NCBI GenBank assembly: GCA_050122535.1
Contig: JASFIT010000300.1
Span: 1-5,974, forward strand
DNA length: 5,974 nucleotides
Direction: 5' to 3'
From: JASFEQ01 sp050122535
Lineage (GTDB): Bacteria; Desulfobacterota; DSM-4660; Desulfatiglandales; HGW-15
Position numbers and translations under genes: made by a program. Each line of letters begins with the position of its first letter. The first letter of the stretch is position 1. Positions 1 to 5,974 of the stretch are shown piece by piece. The notes under the pieces were generated by a model, which did not search any database, was not told the DNA's origin, and saw only the letters and a list, made by a program, of their open reading frames with translations.

Positions 1-2
1 GG

Positions 3-689
3 GTTCCTATAGCTGTTGGAATAACCGTGATATGTCTTGGTGAGGGGTGCGCAGAGCAAATGGTACCCTTTCTTGAATCTATTGACCTTACAGAGGACCC
101 TGAGGAATTAAACCGCACCCTACAAATGCAGAGAGACAGGGCTGCACAAAACAAACTGCGATTTCTCTACAACGCGTCCAAGGCCTTAACAGAGGATCTA
201 ACGATAAAAGAGACATTAGAAAAGCTCCTCGTTCACATTTTTGAACTTCTCAAGAGGGTTGACAGAGGGGTTTTCGTTTTAATTGATCCAGACACAGAAA
301 GGGTTACGGAGACAATATTCAAGTCAAATAATCCAGGCGATGATGCCAGCTCGGTGTATTGTGAGGATATCGTAAAGAGTGTCTTAGAGAGTAGAAAACC
401 CTTTTTTGTATCAGACGCCAAAACCGATAAAGGCGAGTTTGCTGACACATTAGAGGTATTGAAAATCGAGTCCGTTTTGTGCGTCCCTCTGATTTCCCGA
501 TCCCAAATCCTGGGGGCCATTTATGTGGACTCGCTGAAACGACCCTATGGCTTTCGAAAAGAGGATCTTGCCCTTCTCATGAATTTGAGTCTCCGGATCG
601 CTCCCGCCATAGATGACGCCCGGTTCGCATCGGAGATATTGGAGGTGGCAGAGGCGTTATCCTCTGAAACTCAGGAAGTTCCGAAATAA
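3..689 (+). CDS. GAF-domain protein, 5'-partial (probable FHA-GAF signalling protein)
   Basis: The reading frame is open to the left window edge, so the true start lies outside; 228 residues are visible. A GTG at 27 and an ATG at 60 are possible internal starts, but the residues before them (a VPIAVGITVICLGEG-like strand) resemble the last strand of an FHA domain, so I favour a longer protein. A polar linker with predicted helix follows. The GAF domain runs roughly from the RFLYNASKAL helix to the DLALLMNLSLRIAPAIDDAR helix, with the typical core SVLCVPLISR...LGAIYVDS. GAF domains bind small ligands or mediate dimerisation; the ligand is not predictable here. No kinase, cyclase, GGDEF or sigma-54 output domain follows: the protein stops about 20 residues after the GAF domain. 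If the N-terminus is FHA, it would recognise phosphothreonine. The gene is convergent with the cupin gene. GAF assignment is strong; FHA is inference. Confidence 0.85.
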   Translation, partial: VPIAVGITVICLGEGCAEQMVPFLESIDLTEDPEELNRTLQMQRDRAAQNKLRFLYNASKALTEDLTIKETLEKLLVHIFELLKRVDRGVFVLIDPDTERVTETIFKSNNPGDDASSVYCEDIVKSVLESRKPFFVSDAKTDKGEFADTLEVLKIESVLCVPLISRSQILGAIYVDSLKRPYGFRKEDLALLMNLSLRIAPAIDDARFASEILEVAEALSSETQEVPK

Positions 690-778
690 AGCGCCCTGCA
701 CATTTTCAATTTATACGGATAGTGGGAACGCTTCTATCCCCACCAATAGGACACCTCAGCGTCTGTACAGAATTAGTA

Positions 779-1123
779 TTAGTAATAGTGCAATTCAAAT
801 AAGAGACATCCTGTTTTGCTTTTAAAGGGTCCATGGGGCGTCTCGGGGGGTCTACAGGCATAGGTATGGGGATCGCAAGGCGTGCCGTCCACGATCAAGT
901 CTCCACTCATCACATAGACCTCTTCAAAATAGTCATGTACAAAGGGTTTGGTCGAAAAGGCCCCCGGGTCAAAGCGGAGCAGACGGGTGCGGCTTCCCGT
1001 TTTCTTCTCTTCATCCATGTCACTGGCCAAAATTTTCTGTTTGATGCCCTCCGGATAACCTTGCGGCGATTCCCACCCCTCATCCATATCCACTGTGACA
1101 AACTCCAAATGCGGTTTGGCCAT
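779..1123 (-). CDS. Small single-domain cupin protein
   Basis: A 114-residue protein. The ATG at 1123 is chosen over an upstream TTG at 1183 because it has a good ribosome binding site 7 nt upstream, and because the extra 20 residues would be encoded by a palindromic element. The cupin barrel is seen from about residue 47 to the end: motif 1 is the FVHDYFEEVYVMSGD stretch with H63 and E67, and motif 2 is RPPETPHGPF with H97. The ChrR-like or quercetinase-like small cupins typically bind a divalent metal with His/His/Glu/His; here the first His of HxH is Phe61, so only three classic ligands are apparent. The closing GCLLFELHYY strand is typical of a small-cupin subgroup. No substrate can be assigned. 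It lies downstream of the ACT-nucleotidyltransferase gene in the same direction, separated by a palindromic element. Whether it is co-transcribed with the hdr genes is uncertain. Confidence 0.85.
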   Translation of the reverse strand: MAKPHLEFVTVDMDEGWESPQGYPEGIKQKILASDMDEEKKTGSRTRLLRFDPGAFSTKPFVHDYFEEVYVMSGDLIVDGTPCDPHTYACRPPETPHGPFKSKTGCLLFELHYY

Positions 1124-1130
1124 ACGCGTT

Positions 1131-1136
1131 CTCCTT
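1131..1136 (-). promoter_or_regulatory. Ribosome binding site of the cupin gene
   Basis: On the minus strand the sequence reads AAGGAG, 7 nt before the ATG at 1123. This fixes the start of the cupin gene and excludes the longer ORF that begins in the palindromic element. The site lies only 2 nt from the foot of that element (1139). Confidence 0.75.
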
Positions 1137-1138
1137 TC

Positions 1139-1217
1139 GGGGTCAGGTCTACACTCTTGATAAACAGATGTTTGGTTTGTCAAGAGTGTACTGACCCCAC
1201 TAATTTCTTGACAAACC
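1139..1217. repeat. Nested palindromic element with GGGGTCAG ends (REP/RAYT-like or MITE-like)
   Basis: GGGGTCAG (1139-1146) pairs with CTGACCCC (1191-1198). Inside it, TACACTCTTGA (1150-1160) pairs perfectly with TCAAGAGTGTA (1180-1190), and the stem continues through one G-U pair to 1165/1175, leaving a 9-nt loop and a 3-nt bulge (1147-1149). A second perfect 12-bp inverted repeat, GGTTTGTCAAGA (1174-1185) with TCTTGACAAACC (1206-1217), shares one arm with the first. From general knowledge, GGGGTCAG/CTGACCCC palindromes accompany REP-associated Y1 tyrosine transposases in many proteobacteria; no transposase is present here, so the copy would be non-autonomous. The element contributes the final codons and stop of the gene ending at 1180. 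There is no T-run, so it is not a standard intrinsic terminator. The structure is seen directly; its mobile origin is inferred. Confidence 0.7.
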
Positions 1218-2856
1218 CGATGATATCTTGCTGGTACCTCAAATACCTCTCACAGAAGCTTCGCGCGCTCTTGCAATCCATGATGTAGAGAAAGTAGCGC
1301 AGATCCCACTTCCCCATAATGAAGAGGGTCTTGCGCACATTAAATGCCTTTAGCATGAAGTCTATGGCAGGACGAATATGCCGGTATTCATTCTTCAGCA
1401 GCCCCATATCCGTTCGACTACGTGTGTGATGGAGGATGTGGAGTAAAGGGAATACGCCCCTTCTGAATATATATTTAACCGCATCGTATGGAAGAATGGA
1501 TTCTATGAAATCCTCGTAGGCCCTTTTGCCAAAGAGGCCCTTGAGTCTCTTGGCGTCCAAAAATCCCAGTTCTTTTGGGAAGTAATGTCCTTTTAGGTAA
1601 TTGACGTAATCTTCTTTGATCTCTTTCCTTTTCTCTCTCAAAATATAGGCCTTGATGCTCTGATACCCTCCCCTCTCCTTTGGAAACCTTTTCTTCAACA
1701 TGGTTCTAAAGCGTCCCAAGGCCTCTCGGCTTCCAACAAAGCGGATAGAGAATGCCCAAGGATAATGAAAGAACTGGGGGGCAAACAACCTGTCCTCCGT
1801 CTGGCTGCGCAGCTTGGCGATGTAGTGGACATAATCAAAGAAGTCTCTGAAAGAGATGATACTCTCTCCTTCGTATTTGCCCAGATAAAAGTAGTTGATA
1901 TGGTAAGGGAGGAAGGATTCATCAAGATCCAGGTCACAAATTCGTCCGAATTCGTTTTTGAAGATCAGCTTTAATTGGTCGTATTCCTCCCTCTTTTTTC
2001 CGTCATAGAGAAAGATGCAATCAATATCACTGGTAAATCCAATGGCTCCGCTGCCTATCCCTCCATACACACCGATGATGAGCGGCCGACCTTCAATATC
2101 CAATTGCTCTTTGATGCGGTTAAAGAGGCTTTCGATCAACCGAAGATGGGCATCCGCATAGAGCTGTGCGGTTCGGAATCCAGTTCCCCGCCTTCTAAGC
2201 TGTTGCCGGTAGATCATGTTGATCTCTTTCCTGAATACTTGCTCAACAGGGTCACTGCCCTCACTGACGATGATCTTCAAAAGGTCGAGTATTTTCTTTT
2301 TGTACCGGGGAGTGATCTTTTCTCCGTGACGCTGTTTGATCCAAAAGACATCTTCGGCCTTCATGTCCTCGGTGGCAGAAATGAGGGCCTTATCGATATT
2401 CATACCTGCCAATGATAGAGCCCAAGAAATTTTATGGAGAAGCCCCTTCTTGTTTGATGTGTTGACAGTGAGGACGGCCTGGTCATCGCTAACGCTTTTG
2501 AACTTGGGGACAATTCGGTCGCGTATGACTTCTCGCCTTTTTTCCCACTCGAAGATCTCCTTCTCGATATTGGTTTCCCCTTTCAATACCTTTAGGAGAG
2601 ATTCGAAGAGCATGTTCTCAAGTAGGGGTGGTTCGTATTTCAGGGGGACCCGAATCTTAAAGAGATCAGTGGCAACGCCACCTTGTGCATGAATATCCGC
2701 TTCCAAGATGTCGCAATCATGGATCGTGAAGCTTCCGGCCGTCTTGCTGAGCAGAAAGGGTTTGTCATAGGTGCAGACAAAGCAGAGCGCCTCCTCCCTA
2801 CTCAGAGGGACCAATTTCACCCCAAGAAAGGAATCTTTATAGGAGCTTTCCTTCAC
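1180..2856 (-). CDS. ACT-ACT-nucleotidyltransferase protein (GlnE/GlnD-like, no HD domain)
   Basis: A 558-residue protein, GTG start, the first start after the in-frame TAG at 2868-2866; an AGGA lies about 8 nt upstream. ACT domain 1 spans about residues 24-75 (DKPFLLSKTAGSFTIHDCDI, then DLFKIRV) and ACT 2 about 126-185 (NKKGLLHKISWALSLAGMNI, then EDVFWIKQ), both like the C-terminal ACT pair of GlnD. The nucleotidyltransferase domain follows at about 258-345: GGIGSG (265-270) and SDID (276-279), with D277 and D279 as probable metal ligands and an acidic DLDLDES region (308-314) as a candidate third. The rest is helical and resembles the GlnE adenylyltransferase core (for example PWAFSIRFVGSREALGRF and LKNEYRHIRPAIDFMLKAFN). 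GlnD has the order NT-HD-ACT-ACT; here the order is reversed and I see no HD motif. It probably transfers a nucleotidyl group to an unknown target under amino-acid or small-ligand control. It overlaps hdrA-mvhD by 20 nt. The last six residues (VGSVHS) come from a palindromic element. Confidence 0.85.
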   Translation of the reverse strand: MKESSYKDSFLGVKLVPLSREEALCFVCTYDKPFLLSKTAGSFTIHDCDILEADIHAQGGVATDLFKIRVPLKYEPPLLENMLFESLLKVLKGETNIEKEIFEWEKRREVIRDRIVPKFKSVSDDQAVLTVNTSNKKGLLHKISWALSLAGMNIDKALISATEDMKAEDVFWIKQRHGEKITPRYKKKILDLLKIIVSEGSDPVEQVFRKEINMIYRQQLRRRGTGFRTAQLYADAHLRLIESLFNRIKEQLDIEGRPLIIGVYGGIGSGAIGFTSDIDCIFLYDGKKREEYDQLKLIFKNEFGRICDLDLDESFLPYHINYFYLGKYEGESIISFRDFFDYVHYIAKLRSQTEDRLFAPQFFHYPWAFSIRFVGSREALGRFRTMLKKRFPKERGGYQSIKAYILREKRKEIKEDYVNYLKGHYFPKELGFLDAKRLKGLFGKRAYEDFIESILPYDAVKYIFRRGVFPLLHILHHTRSRTDMGLLKNEYRHIRPAIDFMLKAFNVRKTLFIMGKWDLRYFLYIMDCKSARSFCERYLRYQQDIIGFVKKLVGSVHS

Positions 2857-5335
2857 TTTCTTTTCCTAACTGCTGCTGATTTTTGCTACGGAGCGCTGCC
2901 TTTTTCCCTTTTTTGAGTTTTTGTTTGAGGATCTTCTTCGTCTCCGCAATCTCTTGCTTTGTCACTCCTTTACGAAGTTCTTCCATCTTCGCCATGACCT
3001 GGGAGAAGCGGATCCCTTCAGCCGCGCTGATCCACTCCAGTTGAAGACGTTCTTTCCTAAGACCCCATTTCTCCATTTTCTTCCAGATCTTCTCAACTCT
3101 CTTTTTGGTCCAATGGTTTGCATCGATGTAATGGCAGTCTCCAAAATGGCAGCCAGAGACCAAGACAGCGGGAGCACCCCACTTGAAGGCCTCCCAGATA
3201 AACTTTTCATCCACGCGACCAGAACACATGGTCCGAATGAGGCGTACATTTGGAGGGTAATTCAGCCTGGATACCCCTGCAAAATCGGCCCCGGCATATG
3301 AGCACCAGTTGCAGGCAAAGCAGACCACCTTTTCTTGAGGGTCCTTTTCCACAATAGCGTGAACCTGAGATAGAATCTGAGCATCAGTAAAGTGGTTCAT
3401 TTCAATGGCATCAAATGGACATTCTGCAGCGCACGTGCCGCATCCTGCACATGCCGCCTCGATGACCACGGCGGGCTGCTTGCTCTTTTTGTCAACCATG
3501 ATGGCATTATAAGGACAGACCTTGGCACAGATTCCGCAGCAAGTGCACTGATTGGAATCAACCCGACTCGTTATGGCCTCCACCCTGATCGTGCCAGGAG
3601 ACATCACGCGGGCTGCTCTGGCCGCCGCAGCAGAGGCCTGAGTCACCGCATCTTTGATGTCTTTAGGGCCTTCTGTTGTGCCGGCAAAGAAGATTCCTTT
3701 AGAGGCGGAATCTACAGGCTGAAGCTTTGGGTGGGCCTCAAGGTAGAAACCATCCGAGGTTTTCTGCAGTGAGAGCATCTCCTGGATCTTTACCATATCC
3801 TCTGACGGAACGAGACCTTGAGAAAGAACCACCATCTCCACGTGATGCTTTTCTAGGCGGTCCGTGGCTGTGTTTTCCACGAAAAGGACCAGGTCGTTGG
3901 ACTCCGGATCTTCTTGCACATCACCGGGAAGCCCCCTGATATACTTCACCCCTTTTCCCTTGGAGCGATGGTAGAGGTCTTCAAAGCCTTTGCCAAAGGC
4001 ACGAATGTCCATATAAAAGACCTTCACCTCCATATGGGGATAGTGCTCCTTGAGCATGAGCGTATCCTTTATGGTGTTCATACAACAGATGTTGCTGCAA
4101 TAGGGATTGGCCTTAGGATTTCCAGGGGACCGGGAGCCCACGCATTGAATGAACGCAACCGACTTAGGGACCTTCAGGTCGCTGAGGCGAAACACTTCCC
4201 CTTTGGTGGGCCCTCCAGCATTAATGAGCCGCTCGAACTCCAGTGTGGTCACTATGTTGGGGAAACGGGTGTAACCATATTCATCCAAAGGTGTGGGATC
4301 GTAGGGTTCCATCCCGGTGGCCACCACAATGGTCCCCACCCTGAAGCTCAGGTCTTCATCCTGCATGTCATAATCAATGCACTCCTTTTCACAGGCCTCC
4401 TTGCACTTCCCACAGATGAGGGGATCCTGTCCAAGACAATCCAGGGGTTTCAGAACATAGGCAGAGGGTACGGCCTGCGGAAAAGGAATGTAAACGGCCT
4501 TTCGGGAGCTGAGTCCCAATTCGAACTCATCGGGCTTCAGCACAGGGCAGACTTCCACACAGTCTCCGCAGGCAGTGCACTCCTTCTCATCGATATAGCG
4601 CGCCTTTTTCCTCACCGTCACTTCAAAATTACCCACATAACCCTTGATGCTTTCCACTTCACTTAAGGTCATCAACTCGATATTGGGATGCCGACCGACA
4701 TCCGTCATCTTTGGACCAAGAATTCAGATGGAACAGTCCATGGTAGGAAAGGTCTTGTCCAGTTGCGCCATAACGCCGCCAATGGAGGCCTTTTTTTCGA
4801 CGAGATAGACCTGGAACCCATTATCAGCCAAGTCCAGGGCGGCCTGAATCCCTGCAACGCCACCTCCGATGACCAGGCTCTTCTTGGTAACCGGGACCTC
4901 TAGCTCTTCAAGGGATCTCAAGAGGCGCGCCCGTGAGACAGCCATCTTAACCAGATCCTTGGCTTTCTCAGTGGCGTCCCCTTTCTGATGGGCATGGACC
5001 CATGAGCACTGCTCGCGTATGTTGGCCATCTCCATCAGATAGGGATTCAGTCCTGCTTCCACACACATCTGCCGAAAGGTGGGTTCATGCAACCTGGGTG
5101 AGCATGAAGCGACCACGATGCGGTTGAGCCTCTGTTCCTTGATGTCATCTTTGATGAGTTGCTGTCCGGGGTCGGAACAGAGGTAGGAATAATCTCGAGA
5201 GATGTTTACCCCTTTGAGATCATTTGCCCACTCCGCCACAGCCACACAATCCACAGCATCGGCAATGTTCAGGCCACAATGGCACACGTAGACACCTATC
5301 CGGGTCTCTTCATCAGTGACCTTCGTAGAGGTCAT
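2837..5335 (-). CDS. hdrA: HdrA-MvhD fusion with in-frame UGA (selenocysteine at residue 204)
   Basis: One gene of 833 codons once the UGA at 4726-4724 is read as selenocysteine; an ordinary gene caller would split it into 5335-4724 and 4708-2837, which share a frame. HdrA is the FAD and iron-sulfur core of soluble heterodisulfide reductase complexes that perform flavin-based electron bifurcation in the cytoplasm. Visible in order: N-terminal Cys motifs (CHCG 18-21, C53, CSPRLHE 78-84, C110); the FAD loop GGGVAG (157-162); DCSI-Sec (200-204) where homologues have DCSIC; ferredoxin motif CTACGDCVEVCP (253-264); a Cys-rich stretch (C300, C308, C311, C315, C319); ATG of the second FAD site (339-341); YCSNICC (412-418); GTTEGPKDIKDAV (552-564); two more 4Fe-4S motifs (C597-C607 and C629-C639). 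An MvhD domain follows at about 665-790, with C672, C675, C678, C704, C729 and C734 (CFACNWCSYAGAD, CSGRVD, GCHFGDCHY), normally holding a [2Fe-2S] cluster that takes electrons from a hydrogenase or formate dehydrogenase. The tail is very basic. A UGA mutation is the alternative, but the site and hairpin argue against it. Confidence 0.9.
4686..4703 (-). promoter_or_regulatory. Putative bacterial SECIS hairpin in hdrA mRNA
   Basis: In the mRNA the 18 nt GGAUGUC-GGUC-GGCAUCC form a 7-bp stem (one U-G pair) with a 4-nt GGUC loop. The loop starts 27 nt after the UGA. Bacterial SECIS elements lie directly downstream of the UGA inside the coding region, with a G in the first two loop positions; the SelB-bound fdhF hairpin of E. 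coli also shows GGUC in its loop. The position and loop therefore fit a SelB recruitment site. Confidence 0.75.
4724..4726 (-). other. In-frame UGA read as selenocysteine (Sec204 of HdrA)
   Basis: The codon follows ATG GAC TGT TCC ATC and precedes ATT CTT GGT CCA AAG ATG. HdrA proteins have a conserved Cys at exactly this place (DCSIC-I-L-A-P-K-M). The frame is open and conserved for 203 codons before and 628 codons after, and no other change disturbs the gene. Selenocysteine HdrA proteins are known in methanogens and in deltaproteobacteria. Confidence 0.88.
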
Positions 5336-5341
5336 AAAGAT

Positions 5342-5349
5342 ACCTCCTA
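5342..5349 (-). promoter_or_regulatory. Strong ribosome binding site of hdrA-mvhD
   Basis: The minus strand reads TAGGAGGT, nearly full complementarity to the 16S rRNA 3' end, ending 6 nt before the ATG at 5335. It supports that start and shows that the N-terminal ORF, the part before the UGA, is actively translated. Confidence 0.85.
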
Positions 5350-5668
5350 TAAAGGGGTTTTTTTGAAGTTCAAACGAGCCTCCAAGTTAGAGAGAAGAAG
5401 CAAAAAATCCCCAAGAAAATTCGAAATTCGAATTTCGAAGCCCGAAACAAATTCAAATGACCAAAATTCTAATGCATCAAAACAAGTGTACCCTTGAATG
5501 GGGAAATACGATGTTGGACGGTTTCGGATTTTTGACATTTGGATTTCGATATTGTCTCGAATTTCGGATTTCGTGCTTCGAATTTTAATGCGGCATTGTT
5601 TGATGCTAGCCTAGGAACATGAGATAGCATTAAAGCCCCTTAGTTCGTGAACAAGTATAGTAGGAAAA
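5350..5668. other. AT-rich non-coding gap between the CCG-domain gene and hdrA
   Basis: I see no credible gene here; short ORFs on both strands are translations of the repeat. The centre and right hold a degenerate palindromic repeat. Nearer the upstream gene are short inverted repeats: TTAATGC (5585-5591) with GCATTAA (5627-5633), and ATGCTA (5603-5608) with TAGCAT (5625-5630). They lie about 40 nt after the upstream stop but lack a T-run, so termination is only a possibility. No convincing promoter for hdrA was found in the 70 nt before its start. Confidence 0.6.
5417..5600. repeat. Degenerate palindromic AT-rich repeat (MITE-like, CGAAATTCGAA family)
   Basis: The left arm contains a perfect 20-bp palindrome at 5420-5439 (TTCGAAATTCGAATTTCGAA) followed by CCCGAAACAAATTCAAATGACCAAAA-type sequence. 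The right arm (about 5515-5590) carries approximate reverse complements of the same words: TTTCGGATTT, GACATTTGGATTTCG, CGAATTTCGGATTTCG and GCTTCGAATTTTAATGC. GCATCAAA (5474-5481) is also repeated inverted as TTTGATGC (5599-5606). This AT-rich TTCGAA/CGGATTTCG composition is typical of intergenic palindromic repeats I have seen in deltaproteobacterial, planctomycete and related genomes. No transposase is present. The arms have diverged, so this copy looks old. Boundaries are approximate. Confidence 0.65.
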
Positions 5669-5974
5669 TTATACCGCATTGTTCGTTTCCATTGATTCTG
5701 CAATGACAGAAGAAAGGTCCTTGATCTCCATGTAAAGATCCTGAAGACGGTTCACATCCCTCATAGCACAGGTCAAATGCACCTGGCATTTGGGACAGGC
5801 TGTGACGAGCGTATCGCTTTGGGTCCCATGGGCCTCTAGCAGGCGTTCAACCTGCATCTGTTTGCTGTAGCGATCACATCCAAGCCAGGCCGAATTCCCA
5901 CAGCACCAGGCCCCAGCCGCAAAATGGCGCATCTCTCGAAGTTCCAGGATTGACCCCAAGATTTCCCGCGGGGC
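5669..5974 (-). CDS. HdrD/HdrB-like iron-sulfur protein, C-terminal CCG domain (5'-partial)
   Basis: The frame is open to the right window edge, so only the last 101 residues are visible; a TTG at 5959 is not needed as a start. The sequence shows one cysteine-rich CCG unit: WCCGNSAW, then C28 of the part after the TTG, then LVTACPKCQVHLTCA. In HdrB/HdrD the two CCG domains hold the non-cubane [4Fe-4S] clusters that reduce disulfides. The PRE-IL-SI-EL-REM run before the WCCG also matches that family. Whether the missing part has ferredoxin motifs (HdrD-like fusion) or not (HdrB-like) cannot be seen. The gene reads toward hdrA-mvhD, with a 333-bp gap containing a repeat. It is the likely catalytic or electron-accepting partner of HdrA; the actual substrate in this organism is unknown. 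Confidence 0.85.
   Translation of the reverse strand, partial: APREILGSILELREMRHFAAGAWCCGNSAWLGCDRYSKQMQVERLLEAHGTQSDTLVTACPKCQVHLTCAMRDVNRLQDLYMEIKDLSSVIAESMETNNAV

Noticed and set aside
717..743. Possible bidirectional terminator between the GAF and cupin genes
   Set aside because: GGATAG (717-722) pairs with CTATCC (734-739) and, alternatively, GTGGG with CCCAC, but the stems are 5-6 bp and lack a T-run.
833..1288. 151-residue plus-strand ORF
   Set aside because: It is antisense to the cupin gene and runs through the palindromic element.
3914..4666. 250-residue plus-strand ORF
   Set aside because: It is antisense to well-supported HdrA coding sequence and resembles no family; a shadow of the GC pattern.
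2837..4708. Separate gene starting at the ATG at 4708
   Set aside because: There is no ribosome binding site; the sequence continues the HdrA fold directly from the ORF ending at 4724, and the frame is the same.
4724..4726. UGA as a nonsense mutation (pseudogene)
   Set aside because: It replaces precisely a conserved Cys, a SECIS-like hairpin follows, and no other decay is seen in 832 codons.
5350..5400. Promoter-like TTGAAC and TTTATA before hdrA
   Set aside because: The spacing is only 14 nt and the second box runs into the ribosome binding site.
5159..5538. Small ORFs on both strands in and beside the gap
   Set aside because: They consist mostly of translated palindromic repeat (FEIRISKPETNSNDQNSN-like), and one overlaps the hdrA start.

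Overview
The window looks like chromosomal DNA from an anaerobic, probably sulfate-reducing or syntrophic, member of Desulfobacterota (deltaproteobacteria). This is inferred from three things: a heterodisulfide-reductase-type electron-transfer locus, a selenocysteine-encoding UGA inside it, and AT-rich palindromic repeats of a kind often seen in such genomes. No rRNA, tRNA or other taxonomic marker is present, so the assignment is tentative.

Layout. The left edge (3-689, + strand) holds the 3' part of a GAF-domain sensor protein, probably of the FHA-GAF type. Everything else lies on the minus strand and reads right to left. At the right edge (5974-5669) is the C-terminal CCG domain of an HdrD/HdrB-like iron-sulfur protein. 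A 333-bp AT-rich gap follows, filled mainly by a degenerate palindromic repeat. Next is a long hdrA-mvhD fusion gene (5335-2837). It looks like two ORFs (5335-4724 and 4708-2837), but they are in the same frame and separated only by one UGA (4726-4724). That UGA replaces a Cys codon in the DCSxC(I)L.PKM motif of HdrA, and 27 nt after it begins the GGUC loop of a 7-bp hairpin. I read this as one 832-residue selenoprotein. Its stop overlaps by 20 nt the GTG start of a 558-residue protein with two ACT domains followed by a GlnE/GlnD-like nucleotidyltransferase domain (2856-1180). A nested palindromic element (1139-1217) supplies that gene's last codons and stop. Last comes a small cupin gene (1123-779), convergent with the GAF gene.

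How the parts may work together. HdrA carries FAD and several [4Fe-4S] clusters, and the fused MvhD domain carries a [2Fe-2S] cluster that normally links HdrA to a hydrogenase or formate dehydrogenase. The CCG-domain protein upstream is the natural HdrB/HdrD partner. Together they suggest a cytoplasmic flavin-based electron-bifurcating or electron-transfer module. The ACT-ACT-nucleotidyltransferase protein is translationally coupled to it and may be a ligand-sensing regulator, but its target is unknown. The two most notable points are the hidden selenocysteine and this permuted, HD-less GlnD/GlnE-like protein.
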